From positions 1 to 64,000 of the forward strand of contig NZ_RHNQ01000001.1 in NCBI RefSeq assembly GCF_003946275.1: DNA of 64,000 bases, in the 5' to 3' direction. The position numbers were made by a program, and so were the translations under genes. The DNA is from Loigolactobacillus backii (GTDB taxonomy: Bacteria; Bacillota; Bacilli; Lactobacillales; Lactobacillaceae). Below the pieces are notes generated by a model, which saw only the letters and a list, made by a program, of their open reading frames with translations, was not told where the DNA came from and searched no databases. Positions within the stretch are counted from its first letter, which is position 1, and the number at the start of each line of letters is the position of its first letter. Of this stretch, positions 35,381 through 45,959 are shown piece by piece.

Positions 35381-35962
35381 ATGTTAGTACCTACAGTCAT
35401 TGAACAAACTTCACGAGGCGAACGTTCTTATGATATTTACTCTCGCCTTCTGAAGGATCGAATTATTATGCTTTCTGGTGAAGTTAATGACCAGATGGCC
35501 AACTCCATCATTGCTCAACTTCTTTTCCTTGATGCACAAGATTCAGAAAAGGATATTTCCATTTACATCAATTCGCCAGGTGGCGTTATTACCGCCGGCC
35601 TCGCAATTTTTGACACAATGAATTTTATAAAATCAGATGTACAAACAATTGCAATGGGCATGGCAGCTTCTATGGCTAGTGTTTTATTAGCCGCTGGTAC
35701 TAAGGGCAAACGATTTGCCTTACCAAATTCGACTGTACTTATCCATCAGCCTTCTGGTGGCGCTCAAGGTCAGCAAACTGAAATTGAAATTGCGGCCCAA
35801 GAAATCTTAAAAACACGCAAACGGATGAACCAAATCTTGGCTGATGCAACTGGTCAACCAATTGAAACAATTCAAAAAGATACTGACCGCGATAATTACC
35901 TTACCGCTCAAGAAGCTAAGGATTACGGTTTGATTGACAGCATTATGGTCAACCAAAAATAA
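35381..35962 (+). CDS. clpP: ATP-dependent Clp protease, proteolytic subunit
   Basis: ClpP forms the barrel-shaped serine protease that works with ClpX, ClpC or ClpE. The 193-residue protein begins [20 protein letters not shown] and has the catalytic Ser97 in GMAASMAS and His122 in LIHQPSGG, with the acidic residue further on. The ATG at 35381 has AGGAGG at 7 nt; an upstream in-frame start at 35330 falls in the promoter leader and is rejected. Confidence 0.97.
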   Translation: MLVPTVIEQTSRGERSYDIYSRLLKDRIIMLSGEVNDQMANSIIAQLLFLDAQDSEKDISIYINSPGGVITAGLAIFDTMNFIKSDVQTIAMGMAASMASVLLAAGTKGKRFALPNSTVLIHQPSGGAQGQQTEIEIAAQEILKTRKRMNQILADATGQPIETIQKDTDRDNYLTAQEAKDYGLIDSIMVNQK

Positions 35963-35971
35963 GCATTAACT

Positions 35972-36030
35972 AATTGGAGACCGGGATAAAAATCCTGGCC
36001 TCTTTTTATTTCCGAACTTTACTCTAGACC
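35972..36030 (+). repeat. family A repeat copy A5, head only, acting as clpP terminator
   Basis: GAGACCGGGAT/ATCCTGGCCTC (35977-36002) followed by TTTTTATTT is an intrinsic terminator 14 bp past the clpP stop. The sequence continues TCCGAACTTTACTCTAGA as in family A and then diverges. Confidence 0.75.
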
Positions 36031-36082
36031 AACTTGATAAAGTTAGCGGTCATTGATTGGCCCCTAGAAAAGTTGCTACTAT

Positions 36083-36163
36083 AAAAAGCGTGAAATAAAG
36101 TGCCATTATTGTAGTTAGTCAGTGGACTAGCACAAGATGGTACCTTACTTCACGCTTTTTTAA
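36083..36163 (-). terminator. terminator of the rapZ-yvcK-whiA operon
   Basis: AAAAAGCGTGAAATAAAGTGCCAT pairs with ATGGTACCTTACTTCACGCTTTTTT across a long loop with several mismatches. T runs flank it on both strands. It overlaps the end of whiA. Confidence 0.7.
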
Positions 36164-37111
36164 TTAAGAAACAGCTCTACCTTGCCGTAAATTATCCGCT
36201 ACTTCATTTAGTTTTCGTAAACGATGGTTGATGCCCGATTTAGAAATGGCACCACTAGGCACCATTTCCCCTAGCTCCTTCAACGTTATATCGGGATTGC
36301 CCAGCCGCAAAACCGCAATTTCTTGCAATTTAGCCGGCAAACTATCCAAACCAGCAACCGCGCTAATATACTTAATATTCTCAACTTGGCGGGTTGCCGC
36401 ATCAATGGTTTTATTAAGGTTTGCCGTTTCGCAGTTAACTAGGCGATTAACTGAATTTCGCATATCACGAACAATCCGGATATCCTCAAACTTAAGCATT
36501 GCATTCGTTGCACCTATCAACTGTAAAAAATCGGCAATTTTTTCTGCCTCTTTAAGATAAACAATAAAGCCGCCCCGTCGTTCTGTCGTTCGAGCATTTA
36601 GGCCAAATTGATTAATCATAGCAGCAACCTTTTGATTATGCTCTTCATAAAGTGAGTAAATTTCAAGGTGATAGCGACTTGTTTCGGGATTATTCACTGA
36701 ACCGCCAGCTAAAAAAGCACCACGCAAATAAGAACGAATTTTTTGTTCAGAATTAAGGACCTCTAATGATGGCAACGTTGATAGCGTTGAAATGCCATCC
36801 AAAATATGCAAATCATTTAAAACTTTATTCGTTCCCTGCTTTAACCGGACAATATAAAGATTATTTTTTTTGAGCTTCATTTTGCGGCGAACAATTAATT
36901 CACTTTCAACTGCATAATTTTGTTTTAACAGTGTGTACATTCGCCGGGCAATTGCCGGATTCTCCGTTTGTACATTTAAAATGAATTGGTGATTAAAAAT
37001 ACTTAATGAACCATTCATTCGAATTAAGGCCTCTAACTCCGCCCGGGCGTGTTCCCGGTGCACTTCAAGCGTTGTTAGTTCTTTCTTTACTTCGCTAGCG
37101 TAAGAACTCAT
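36164..37111 (-). CDS. whiA: DNA-binding protein WhiA
   Basis: WhiA is conserved in Gram-positive bacteria, resembles LAGLIDADG endonucleases without nuclease activity, and affects cell division and chromosome segregation. The 315-residue protein has the N-terminal LAGLIDADG-like halves ([20 protein letters not shown]) and a C-terminal helix-turn-helix ending with [20 protein letters not shown]. It overlaps yvcK by 4 bp. Confidence 0.96.
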   Translation of the reverse strand: MSSYASEVKKELTTLEVHREHARAELEALIRMNGSLSIFNHQFILNVQTENPAIARRMYTLLKQNYAVESELIVRRKMKLKKNNLYIVRLKQGTNKVLNDLHILDGISTLSTLPSLEVLNSEQKIRSYLRGAFLAGGSVNNPETSRYHLEIYSLYEEHNQKVAAMINQFGLNARTTERRGGFIVYLKEAEKIADFLQLIGATNAMLKFEDIRIVRDMRNSVNRLVNCETANLNKTIDAATRQVENIKYISAVAGLDSLPAKLQEIAVLRLGNPDITLKELGEMVPSGAISKSGINHRLRKLNEVADNLRQGRAVS

Positions 37112-38115
37112 TTTATCACCTCAGAAGGCTGCGATGCTAAATGAAGTAGCTCATGAGCTACCTTATCGCCGTCGTGAAAAACACCATGATCACGTAACTT
37201 TAAAAAATCGTCCGAAATCACGCGACAACTTAATTCACGTAGGCCGTGAAAATCATGTTGCACCTGGACCAAATACTCATCGTACTTCTGGTGATCCATA
37301 TAATTGTCTGGAACAGGCTGGGTATTAACCAATACCGTATTAACAAAATTAGCGCCTAAATGTTGGTTTAAAACGCGAACGTGTTCAGCATCCGTAAAAT
37401 GCTCCGTCTCACCTTTTTGCGTCATAATGTTACAAACATAGACAACCTGCGCCTTGGTTTGTTTAACTGCTGTTCCAACATTCTCAATCATTAAGTTGGG
37501 TAAAATACTTGTAAACAAACTACCAGGACCTAAAACAACAATGTCGGCGGTCATAATTGCATTGATCACTTCTTTAACGGCGTGAGGCTTTTTCTGTCCT
37601 AGCGCTGAAGTGACCCAAACACGTTCAATTTGTTTACCGGCACCGGTAATTTCCGCCTCGCCGGCAATATCGCTGCCATCAGAAAAATGAGCGTTCAAAA
37701 TCAAGGGGTCATTACTAGCTGGATACACGTGCCCGTCAATCTTCATCATCGTTGACAATTCCTGAACTGCGTCGAAGATTCCTGATTTCATTTCTGACAA
37801 CGCCGCAATAATTAAATTACCAATTGCGTGACCAGCCAGAAATGAGTCATTACTATTAAACCGGTACTGAAAAATATCCAAATAAAGTTGTGGTAAATTC
37901 GACAAAGCCGCCAACACATTACGAATATCACCTGGCGGAACGACGTTAACGTAATCCCGAATAATACCCGACGAACCGCCATCATCTGCAACGGTGACAA
38001 CGGCCGTGATATCAGCGTTGAGCTTGTGCAAGCTTTTGAGGATAACTGGTAAACCAGTTCCACCACCGATCACCACAATTCGTGGCTGTCGATAATTTGT
38101 AATGTGCTTTGTCAT
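37108..38115 (-). CDS. yvcK: gluconeogenesis factor YvcK/MgfK (CofD-like, UDP-sugar binding)
   Basis: The 335-residue protein has the family start [18 protein letters not shown] and [20 protein letters not shown], typical of the CofD/YvcK fold. Known members bind UDP-GlcNAc and help cells grow on gluconeogenic carbon sources and keep normal wall shape. It sits between rapZ and whiA with 4-bp overlaps on both sides, the conserved order in Firmicutes. Confidence 0.95.
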   Translation of the reverse strand: MTKHITNYRQPRIVVIGGGTGLPVILKSLHKLNADITAVVTVADDGGSSGIIRDYVNVVPPGDIRNVLAALSNLPQLYLDIFQYRFNSNDSFLAGHAIGNLIIAALSEMKSGIFDAVQELSTMMKIDGHVYPASNDPLILNAHFSDGSDIAGEAEITGAGKQIERVWVTSALGQKKPHAVKEVINAIMTADIVVLGPGSLFTSILPNLMIENVGTAVKQTKAQVVYVCNIMTQKGETEHFTDAEHVRVLNQHLGANFVNTVLVNTQPVPDNYMDHQKYDEYLVQVQHDFHGLRELSCRVISDDFLKLRDHGVFHDGDKVAHELLHLASQPSEVIK

Positions 38116-38996
38116 GAGCGATTCACCGTTTCCTTTCGTTTATTAACGTCACGGTGGGTGACTTCCACGGCGTATTGCTGACCTAAATCAGCCCCTAGCC
38201 GCTTGGCAATGGCAACAGAACGGTGCTGTCCGCCTGTACAGCCAATCGCTATCGTCAAATTCGTTTTTCCTTCATTTTGGTAACCAGGCATAATTGTGTG
38301 CAAGAGTCCGCTAAACCGTTCATAAAACTCCTCAGTAGCAGGCTGTTGCATAACATAATTATAAACTGGCTCGTCTAATCCAGTTAACGGTTTAAATTCG
38401 GGCACGTAGTAAGGATTGGTTAAAAAACGGACATCCATCACAATATCGGCATCAATTGGTAACCCGTACTTGAAACCAAACGAAATAACTTCAATATGAA
38501 AAGTCGCCACATCTTTTAACTTAAAATTCTCAAATAATTTCTCGCGTAATTCCCGGGGCGTTAAAGTGGTTGTATCCACAACTAACTGTGCCCGCTGCTT
38601 AATCTCATTCAGTAGTGCACGTTCTTTGGAGATGCCGTCCATTAGTCGGCCTTCCATTGCCAGTGGGTGTGAGCGCCGTGTTTCTTTGTACCGGGAAACT
38701 AACTCTTCATCGGAAGCATCTAGGAAAAGAATCTTAGTGGTGACAAAACTAGTGTTGTCCAAATTAGCCAACATATCGTTAATTTCATCGTAAAAAGCAC
38801 GTGATCGCAAATCAATCACTAAGGCAATCTTAGTGACTTTACCTGATTCTTTAACCAGTTCCCAAAATTTAGGAAGTAAACCCGGTGGCATATTATCGAC
38901 ACAAAAATAGCCTAAATCTTCAAAGCTCTGCATTGCAACGGTTTTGCCTGCACCGCTCATACCAGTAATAACAACTAAATTTAGTGCATCAGCCAT
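38112..38996 (-). CDS. rapZ: RNase adapter protein RapZ / YvcJ nucleotide-binding protein
   Basis: The 294-residue protein has Walker A GMSGAGKT (12-19), a Walker B-like stretch [10 protein letters not shown], and the C-terminal block [15 protein letters not shown]. In E. coli the homologue senses glucosamine-6-phosphate and directs decay of the GlmZ small RNA. In Gram-positives YvcJ is a nucleotide-binding protein of less clear role. It is first in the rapZ-yvcK-whiA operon. Confidence 0.95.
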   Translation of the reverse strand: MADALNLVVITGMSGAGKTVAMQSFEDLGYFCVDNMPPGLLPKFWELVKESGKVTKIALVIDLRSRAFYDEINDMLANLDNTSFVTTKILFLDASDEELVSRYKETRRSHPLAMEGRLMDGISKERALLNEIKQRAQLVVDTTTLTPRELREKLFENFKLKDVATFHIEVISFGFKYGLPIDADIVMDVRFLTNPYYVPEFKPLTGLDEPVYNYVMQQPATEEFYERFSGLLHTIMPGYQNEGKTNLTIAIGCTGGQHRSVAIAKRLGADLGQQYAVEVTHRDVNKRKETVNRS

Positions 38997-39087
38997 TTTA
39001 ACGCTCCTCTTTAAATTCGCTCAAATTTTAATTCATCTGCATGTTCCAATATTAACATACCGGGCGTGTCATGCATAGTAACTAATC

Positions 39088-39627
39088 CTACTGCTTTCGA
39101 GCAAAGGCAATCATTAAATAATTTAACCCAAAAATCAAAAAATAAATACTTACCATGAAACTAAGTGAAACCATTGATAATAGCGGATTTAAAACTAATA
39201 TAAGCGCGGCGATAATGCCTAAAATATTAAGAATCACCGATAACCAATAATAGCCGGCACCAAATAGTCGTAGATGTCGCGCCGTTATAAGCCCATTAAT
39301 CGAATCAATCAAGAACCAAAAAGCAAATAAGTAACTTAATAGCAGCACACCAGTTGTAATGTGCGCCAAGAAGATAAAACCGACAATGATATCCAAAATT
39401 GCGATTACTAGACTAACCCGTGCAAGTTGGCCAATGGTTTCACGCATGGCCTGATAACTCGATAAGGTGGTCACCCCACGCACAATTGCACTGATTGCAA
39501 AAATAATAACAATACTCGACAAAGCAAGTCGTGGTGCGACGGTAACAAAGTAAGCAGCAATCAAAAAGATAATTCCTGTAATTAACTCTGACCAATCAAA
39601 ACCCCATTGACGTTTTTTACTAAACAA
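39088..39627 (-). CDS. DUF308/HdeD-like membrane protein
   Basis: With the start used here the protein has about 179 residues and six membrane segments in pairs, resembling the HdeD/DUF308 family linked to acid resistance in E. coli; the function here is unknown. A longer open frame to 39777 crosses a strong terminator (39698-39728), so it is unlikely to be coding. The TTG at 39627 has AAAGGGG about 8 nt upstream; nearby GTG and TTG codons at 39636 and 39633 are alternatives. Confidence 0.7.
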   Translation of the reverse strand: MFSKKRQWGFDWSELITGIIFLIAAYFVTVAPRLALSSIVIIFAISAIVRGVTTLSSYQAMRETIGQLARVSLVIAILDIIVGFIFLAHITTGVLLLSYLFAFWFLIDSINGLITARHLRLFGAGYYWLSVILNILGIIAALILVLNPLLSMVSLSFMVSIYFLIFGLNYLMIAFARKQ

Positions 39628-39654
39628 TTTCAACACCCCTTTCAAGTTAGTTAA

Positions 39655-39683
39655 ATGATAGTGGTTTCTGTGTAAAAGTGCAA
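39655..39683 (-). promoter_or_regulatory. promoter of the DUF308 gene
   Basis: Minus strand -35 TTGCAC (39678-39683), exactly 17 bp, and -10 TATCAT (39655-39660), placed between the argH terminator and the gene. Confidence 0.6.
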
Positions 39684-39697
39684 TTTTAACCAAAAAA

Positions 39698-39728
39698 ATC
39701 TGATTCGACAAGGCACATCGAATCAGAT
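39698..39728 (-). terminator. terminator of argH
   Basis: Perfect 11-bp stem ATCTGATTCGA/TCGAATCAGAT with a 9-nt loop followed by six T on the minus strand. Confidence 0.92.
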
Positions 39729-39784
39729 AAATAAATGCAGCTAGCATTGGGGAAAGATTAATTTTCCTTGCTTGCAAATACTTT

Positions 39785-39867
39785 TAAGGAGACCATAACA
39801 AAAGTCCTAACCGTTCACTATTTCCAAACACTACTCTAGAACGTGCGCCAAAAATCTAGGGGCACGA
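39785..39867 (+). repeat. family A repeat copy A6, truncated at the argH stop
   Basis: GGAGACCATAACAAAAGTCC then TATTTCCAAACACTACTCTAG and AACGTGCGCCAAAAATCTAGG match copies A4 and A7. The match stops at the argH stop codon (39868-39870). The head hairpin is weak here. Confidence 0.65.
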
Positions 39868-41256
39868 CTAATCCATCTTAAGTAGCGCCTTAGCCGCAGC
39901 TATTTGGCGCTTAATTTGTTTAAATCCAGTGCCACCTAGAGAATTACGGCGTTCAACCGCGGTCTTTGGATCAAGTGCCAGATAAATATCTTCCTGAATT
40001 AATGGCGATATTGCTTGATAATCGGCCAAACTAACGTCCTTTAAGTATTTATGTTCCTTTAAACACTTCAGCACTAGCTCCCCAACTAACTCGTGTGCTT
40101 GCCGGAATGGTAACCCCTTACTTGCTAAATAATCCGCCAATTCAGTCGCATTAGCAAAATCATGGGTGGTTGCGTAGGCCATCTGTTCTTTTTGGACTTT
40201 TAAAGTTCCCAACATCCCGTTAAAGACCGTCAGTGATTGTTCGACTGTGGTTACCGCGTCAAACATACCTTCCTTGTCCTCTTGAAAATCTTTATTGTAA
40301 GCTAACGGTAACCCCTTCATAACCGTTAGGAGACCCATTAAATCACCGTAAACTCGCCCCGTCTTACCACGAATTAATTCGGCCATGTCTGGGTTCTTTT
40401 TTTGCGGCATAATCGAACTACCCGTCGAATAGGTGTCATCCATCTCCAAATAGTGAAATTCTTGACTATCCCAAAGCACAATCTCCTCGCAAAAGCGCGA
40501 CAAGTGCATCATTAATTGCGCACAGTTACTGAGAAATTCTAAAATAAAATCACGATCACTGACTGCATCGAGACTATTTTGGTATACGGCCCCAAAACCT
40601 AATTGTTCGGCGGTATAGTCCCGGTCAGTCGGGAAAGTTGTTCCGGCCAACGCCGCAGCACCAAGCGGTGACATATCCGTGTGCTTTAAATTAAATTCAA
40701 AACGATCATAATCGCGCCTGAACATTTCAAAATAAGCCAATAAATAATGCGCGTAAGAAATTGGTTGCGCGTGTTGCATGTGGGTGTAACCAGGCATCAA
40801 CGTTTCAACGTTATCCGCCGCCTTTTTTACAACTGTTTCTTGTAACTGCTTAATGAGCGGCAAAATTTTATTAAGGTGTTTCTTCAAATAGAGGTGCATA
40901 TCAACAGCAACTTGGTCATTACGACTACGAGCCGTATGTAACTTACCGGCCACAGGACCGATTAAATCGGTCAATAATTTCTCTAGGTTCAAGTGAATAT
41001 CTTCATTTTCAATGGAGAAATGTAACTCTCCGGCTGCCAACTTGGTCTGCAATTGGTGCAGTCCAGTTGTAATTTGGTCGGCCTCGTCAGCCTTAAGAAT
41101 CCCGGTCTTTTTTAACATCGCTACGTGCGCCAATGAACCGATTAAATCTTCTGCTGCCATTTTCTGGTCAAAATCAATCGAAGCACCAAACGCCTGAACG
41201 TATTTACTTGGTTCCGCTGTAAAACGGCCACCCCATAATTGATGATTTTCTGCCAT
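39868..41256 (-). CDS. argH: argininosuccinate lyase
   Basis: ArgH splits argininosuccinate into arginine and fumarate, the last step of arginine synthesis. The 462-residue protein starts with LWGGRF, has the substrate-binding [14 protein letters not shown] and the family signature [11 protein letters not shown]. It follows argG on the same strand after 225 bp that contain a terminator and a short hairpin (AGCTAC/GTAGCT near 41280-41297) beside the argH ribosome site. Its stop codon touches repeat A6. Confidence 0.97.
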   Translation of the reverse strand: MAENHQLWGGRFTAEPSKYVQAFGASIDFDQKMAAEDLIGSLAHVAMLKKTGILKADEADQITTGLHQLQTKLAAGELHFSIENEDIHLNLEKLLTDLIGPVAGKLHTARSRNDQVAVDMHLYLKKHLNKILPLIKQLQETVVKKAADNVETLMPGYTHMQHAQPISYAHYLLAYFEMFRRDYDRFEFNLKHTDMSPLGAAALAGTTFPTDRDYTAEQLGFGAVYQNSLDAVSDRDFILEFLSNCAQLMMHLSRFCEEIVLWDSQEFHYLEMDDTYSTGSSIMPQKKNPDMAELIRGKTGRVYGDLMGLLTVMKGLPLAYNKDFQEDKEGMFDAVTTVEQSLTVFNGMLGTLKVQKEQMAYATTHDFANATELADYLASKGLPFRQAHELVGELVLKCLKEHKYLKDVSLADYQAISPLIQEDIYLALDPKTAVERRNSLGGTGFKQIKRQIAAAKALLKMD

Positions 41257-41430
41257 AGTTATCCTCCTAAAATATACTCAGCTACCTTAAAGTAGCTTAC
41301 AAACTTCGCTTAATCTATTTTCAAATTACTGAATAATAAAAATCGTACTTAAATCTATCTTAGTGTGATTTTAATGAAAAAACGAGCCAAATTAAACCAC
41401 CAACTACTGTTAATAATAGTTGAACCAACA

Positions 41431-41472
41431 AAAAAGAGCTAGGATAAGTTCACGATACTCCCAACTCTTTTT
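41431..41472 (-). terminator. terminator between argG and argH
   Basis: Minus strand AAAAAGAGTTGGGA pairs with TCCTAGCTCTTTTTT with two mismatches and a T run, about 10 bp past the argG stop. Confidence 0.7.
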
Positions 41473-41481
41473 GCACTGCTT

Positions 41482-42687
41482 TTAATCTTTTGCTTTTTCC
41501 TGAACCTGAGTATAAACCTGAGTTGGTAGGCCCCATAACTTAATGAAGCCTACAGCAGCGTCTTGGTCAAAGGTATCAGAAGAAGTGTAAGTAGCCAAAT
41601 TCTTATCGTACAGAGAATATGGTGATTTACGTCCTTCAACAGTGGCGGTTCCTTTATATAGCTTTACCCGAATTGTCCCCGTAACAACCTTTTGTGTTGT
41701 CTTTAAGAAAGCAACCATTGCCTTGAAAAGCGGTGAGAACCAAAGTCCATTATAAATGGTATTAGTCATTTGACCTTCAATTGTTGGTTTAAAATGAGCC
41801 AAATCACGTTCAAAAGTGAGGTCTTCTAATGCCTTATGTGCCTTAATTAAAACCATTGCTGCAGGTGCTTCATAAACTTCACGGGATTTGATCCCAACCA
41901 AACGATTCTCAATGTGATCAATCCGCCCAACACCATGTTTGCCAGCTAACTTGTCTAATTTAGCGATTAAATCAACTAAATTTAATTGCTCACCATCTAG
42001 GGTCACTGGAACACCCTGTTTAAAACCAATTTCAACGGTCGCCGGTGTGTTTGGTGCGTCCTCAACAGCATTAGTTATCGCGTAAGCATCAGCGGGTGGC
42101 GTTACCCATGGATCTTCAAGCACACCAGCCTCGTTGGCCCGGCCCCAAAGGTTCTGGTCAATTGAATAAGGGCTATCTAGGTTAATTGGCACTGGAATAT
42201 TATGTTCTGTAGCATAATTGATCTCTTCTTCCCGTGACCATTTCCAATCCCGAACTGGTGCTTCAATCTTCATTTCTGGTGCCAAGGCCCGAATTGCAAC
42301 TTCAAACCGAACTTGATCATTACCCTTACCCGTACAACCATGGGCAATGGCCGTTGCACCTTCTTTATGTGCCACTTCAACTAATTTTTTAACAATCAAT
42401 GGTCGGGACAACGCAGAAACCAAGGGATATTCACCCTCATACAAAGTGTGTCCCTGCAAAGCAATTAAAGCGTAATCGGCTGCAAATTCGGCGCGGCAAT
42501 CCAATGTATAAGATGCAATTGCCCCCATCTTTAAGGCCTTTTCTTTAATGAAAGTCATGTCCTTGCCAACTTCACCAACATTAATACAAGTCGCAATCAC
42601 ATCGTACCCTTTGTCGATCAACCATTTAATTGCAACTGACGTATCAAGTCCACCTGAATATGCTAAAACAATTTTTTCCTTTGCCAT
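41482..42687 (-). CDS. argG: argininosuccinate synthase
   Basis: ArgG joins citrulline and aspartate using ATP. The protein (401 residues) has the ATP-binding [11 protein letters not shown] at the N-terminus and the signature [19 protein letters not shown] directly before the ATG gives an equally close alternative start. The upstream promoter is flanked by ArgR-like boxes, so arginine repression is likely. No ornithine carbamoyltransferase or other arg gene is in the window. Confidence 0.96.
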   Translation of the reverse strand: MAKEKIVLAYSGGLDTSVAIKWLIDKGYDVIATCINVGEVGKDMTFIKEKALKMGAIASYTLDCRAEFAADYALIALQGHTLYEGEYPLVSALSRPLIVKKLVEVAHKEGATAIAHGCTGKGNDQVRFEVAIRALAPEMKIEAPVRDWKWSREEEINYATEHNIPVPINLDSPYSIDQNLWGRANEAGVLEDPWVTPPADAYAITNAVEDAPNTPATVEIGFKQGVPVTLDGEQLNLVDLIAKLDKLAGKHGVGRIDHIENRLVGIKSREVYEAPAAMVLIKAHKALEDLTFERDLAHFKPTIEGQMTNTIYNGLWFSPLFKAMVAFLKTTQKVVTGTIRVKLYKGTATVEGRKSPYSLYDKNLATYTSSDTFDQDAAVGFIKLWGLPTQVYTQVQEKAKD

Positions 42688-42798
42688 CAATTATCTACTC
42701 CTTTAACGTTAAAAATAATTAGGTTATTACTTGGTTTCCACCAGTTTCTAATGTTATTTATTTTGCTTTCATTAGTTTCTAACCTTTACGATGATATT

Positions 42799-42827
42799 AG
42801 CATATACCCTTATTCAGTTTAATGCAA
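42799..42827 (-). promoter_or_regulatory. promoter of argG
   Basis: Minus strand -35 TTGCAT (42822-42827), 17-bp spacer and -10 TATGCT (42799-42804). An ArgR-like half site TGAATAAGG lies inside the spacer. Confidence 0.7.
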
Positions 42828-42855
42828 CTTTTTTATATAATTATTCATAAAAAAG
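42828..42855 (-). promoter_or_regulatory. ArgR box upstream of argG
   Basis: This 28-bp near-perfect palindrome contains TATGAATAATTATATA, close to the Gram-positive ARG box (ATGAATAATTATTCAT). It sits directly against the -35 of argG. Confidence 0.65.
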
Positions 42856-42910
42856 TAGTATATACCCCTTATTGTGTATATTTCTTATTTTGTTAACCAT
42901 AAAATAACTA

Positions 42911-42990
42911 CAAAAAAAGTAAGAACCCCTGGAATAATTAAAATTGGCTAAAAGCACAATTTTAACGACAACAGTGTCCTTACTATTTTT
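42911..42990 (-). terminator. terminator of uvrA
   Basis: An inner perfect stem TTAAAATTG/CAATTTTAA is extended outward by AGTAAGGA and TTCTTACT, then a long T run on the minus strand. Confidence 0.75.
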
Positions 42991-42995
42991 AAACC

Positions 42996-45866
42996 CTACT
43001 TTTTAGTTTTTAGCGAGTTGACATCAAAACGTGGTCGTTTTGCATCACGTTCTAAAATTGGCTTCAAATATTGACCAGTATAACTTGCATCAGTTTCGGC
43101 GATCTTTTCAGGCGTTCCAGTTGCAACAACATAACCGCCTTCCGCACCGCCTTCAGGTCCTAGATCAATTAAATAATCGGCCGTTTTAATAACATCTAAA
43201 TTGTGTTCGATGATTAAAACTGTGTTGCCAGCATCCACAAGTCGATGTAACACGGCCAATAACCGGTTAATATCATCTGAATGTAGGCCAGTTGTCGGTT
43301 CATCTAAAATATAAAAAGTCTTACCCGTTTGGCGCCGGTGTAATTCAGAAGCCAGCTTCATTCGTTGTGCCTCACCACCAGATAAAGTGGTTGCCGGCTG
43401 GCCCAAAGTAATGTAGCCCAACCCGACATCAACAATAGTCTGCAACTTACGTCGAATCTTGGGAATGTTTTCAAAGAACGGCAAGGCTTCATTAACCGTC
43501 ATATTCAAAACATCCGAAATATTTTTATTTTTATACAAAACTTCTAACGTTTCCGAATTGTAGCGACTACCGTGACAAACCTCACAGGGCACGTAAACGT
43601 CGGGCAGAAAGTTCATTTCAATTTTGATGATCCCATCACCCTTACAGGCTTCACAGCGACCACCGCGAACGTTAAAACTGAAACGATTCTTTTTATAGCC
43701 ATGCATTTTGGCTTCATTAGTCTGGGCAAAGAGATCCCGAATATCATCAAAAACACTGGTGTAAGTGGCCGGGTTACTCCGGGGAGTTCGCCCAATTGGA
43801 CTTTGATCGATATCAACTATCTTATCAATATTTTTCACACCCGCCACTGATTTATATTTACCTGGTTTTTGCTTGTTTCGATTTAATTTTTGCGCTAAAA
43901 CACGCTTTAAAATGCTGTTTACTAAGGTTGATTTACCGGATCCAGAGACCCCAGTGACGACAATAAAATCGCCTAACGGAAAATCAACGGTGATATTCTT
44001 CAAGTTATGTTCGGCAGCACCGGTCAAACGAATTTTTTTACCGTTACCTTTACGGCGTTCTTCCGGTAACCGAATATACTTTTTACCAGCTAAATATTGA
44101 CCGGTTAGTGACTTGGGATTAGCCTCAACTTCTTTAGGGGTTCCGGCCGCCATTACCCGGCCACCATTTTCACCCGCTCCCGGGCCAATATCTAATAGAT
44201 AGTCCGCGGCGCGCATAGTGTCTTCATCATGCTCAACGACAATTAACGTATTACCAAGATCCCGCATTGATTTTAATGAACTAATTAAGCGATTGTTATC
44301 TCGTTGGTGGAGACCAATTGATGGTTCATCTAAAATATACAAAACACCGGATAAATTCGAACCAATCTGGGTAGCCAAGCGAATCCGTTGCGCTTCACCA
44401 CCAGATAAGGTTCCAGCAGAACGACTTAAATTAAGGTAATCCAAACCAACATTTTTCAAGAAATTCAATCGATCAGTAACTTCCTTAAGAATTGGTTTGG
44501 CAATAGTTAACTCTTTTTCAGTTAGTTTTAATCCTTGGAAAAATTCTAAGGAACGATTAATCGCGTATTCGGAAACCTCAGCAATATGCTTACCGTTTAC
44601 TTTAACGGCAAGTGCTTGCGGGTTTAACCGGTAACCATGGCAAACGGGACAAGTTAATTCCGTCATGTATTGCCTCATCTGTGTCCGTGTAAAGTCACTG
44701 TTGGTATCGCGGTAACGTCGAGAAACGTTATTCACGACGCCTTCAAAGGTTGCGTCAACATCCCGAATTCCACCAAAATCATTTTCGTAATGAAAATGGA
44801 ACGTTCGGTCACCAGCACCATATAAAACTAAATTACGCTGCTCTTCAGGTAACTTATTAAATGGCTTTTCCATATCAATACCAAAACTTGCTGCGGCCTG
44901 GGCCAACATCTGGGGGTAATACTGGGATGAAATCGGGTTCCACGGTGCAATTGCCCCCGCTTTTAGAGTCAACGTTGGGTCAGGCACAATCAAATCTTCG
45001 TCAACTTCCAATTTAGCCCCTAAACCATCACACTCGGGACAGGCCCCAAAAGGTGCGTTAAATGAAAATAACCGCGGTTCCAACTCGCCAATCGTAAAGC
45101 CACAGTAAGGGCACGCATAATGTTCAGAAAACATGATCGGTTCGCCGCCAATAATGTCCGCCGTTGCGTACCCATCAGATAACCGCAACGCCGCCTCGAA
45201 TGAATCAAATAGCCGTGAGCGTGCGCTGGCCTTAACAACAATTCGGTCAATGACGATATCAATATCGTGTTTCTTATTCTTTTCCAGCTCAATGTCATCG
45301 CTAATATCATAAATTTCACCATCAATTTTAACGCGGACATAGCCCTCTTTTTGAATTCGCTGCAGGACCTTTTTATGTTGGCCTTTTTTGGCCCGAATAA
45401 TTGGTGACATAATTTGTAATTTCGTTTTTTCTGGTAAGTTTAATACTCGATTGACCATTTGTTCGACGGTTTGACTACTAATTTCTGTCCCATCATTAGG
45501 ACAAATGGGATGGCCAACCCGTGCCCACAGTAACCTTAGGTAATCATTAATTTCCGTAACGGTTCCAACTGTCGACCGGGGATTCTTTGAGGTTGTTTTT
45601 TGATCGATTGAGATAGCTGGGCTTAATCCATCGATAGAATCAACGTCAGGTTTATCCATTTGACCCAAGAACTGTCGTGCGTAGGCCGATAAACTTTCCA
45701 CATAGCGTCGTTGTCCTTCTGCATAAAGCGTATCAAACGCAAGTGAGCTTTTCCCTGAACCCGATAAACCAGTGATGACGACTAATTTATCCCGGGGAAT
45801 AGTAACGTCGATATCCTTTAAATTATGCGCACGAGCGCCGTGAATGATAATTTTATCATTTGCCAA
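42996..45866 (-). CDS. uvrA: excinuclease ABC subunit A
   Basis: UvrA finds bulky DNA damage and loads UvrB in nucleotide excision repair. The 956-residue protein has two ABC modules with Walker A GLSGSGKS and GVSGSGKS, and paired zinc-finger Cys motifs (CPYCGF...CPECDG and CEACKGDG...CEVCHG). The TTG at 45866 has GAGGAGG at 8 nt; the longer open frame upstream (45938) is rejected. It follows uvrB after 93 bp without a terminator, so they form an operon. Confidence 0.97.
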   Translation of the reverse strand: MANDKIIIHGARAHNLKDIDVTIPRDKLVVITGLSGSGKSSLAFDTLYAEGQRRYVESLSAYARQFLGQMDKPDVDSIDGLSPAISIDQKTTSKNPRSTVGTVTEINDYLRLLWARVGHPICPNDGTEISSQTVEQMVNRVLNLPEKTKLQIMSPIIRAKKGQHKKVLQRIQKEGYVRVKIDGEIYDISDDIELEKNKKHDIDIVIDRIVVKASARSRLFDSFEAALRLSDGYATADIIGGEPIMFSEHYACPYCGFTIGELEPRLFSFNAPFGACPECDGLGAKLEVDEDLIVPDPTLTLKAGAIAPWNPISSQYYPQMLAQAAASFGIDMEKPFNKLPEEQRNLVLYGAGDRTFHFHYENDFGGIRDVDATFEGVVNNVSRRYRDTNSDFTRTQMRQYMTELTCPVCHGYRLNPQALAVKVNGKHIAEVSEYAINRSLEFFQGLKLTEKELTIAKPILKEVTDRLNFLKNVGLDYLNLSRSAGTLSGGEAQRIRLATQIGSNLSGVLYILDEPSIGLHQRDNNRLISSLKSMRDLGNTLIVVEHDEDTMRAADYLLDIGPGAGENGGRVMAAGTPKEVEANPKSLTGQYLAGKKYIRLPEERRKGNGKKIRLTGAAEHNLKNITVDFPLGDFIVVTGVSGSGKSTLVNSILKRVLAQKLNRNKQKPGKYKSVAGVKNIDKIVDIDQSPIGRTPRSNPATYTSVFDDIRDLFAQTNEAKMHGYKKNRFSFNVRGGRCEACKGDGIIKIEMNFLPDVYVPCEVCHGSRYNSETLEVLYKNKNISDVLNMTVNEALPFFENIPKIRRKLQTIVDVGLGYITLGQPATTLSGGEAQRMKLASELHRRQTGKTFYILDEPTTGLHSDDINRLLAVLHRLVDAGNTVLIIEHNLDVIKTADYLIDLGPEGGAEGGYVVATGTPEKIAETDASYTGQYLKPILERDAKRPRFDVNSLKTKK

Positions 45867-45959
45867 TAAATTTTCCTCCTCAGTTCTTAGGACTAATTTT
45901 AAGTTGAAACGCAAATGAACGTGCCAAACAAAGGTCATCCGATTGCGATTGTCTAAAAT

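Noticed and set aside
39628-39777. N-terminal extension of the DUF308 protein
   Set aside because: The extension would read through a perfect terminator hairpin and the gene's likely promoter.
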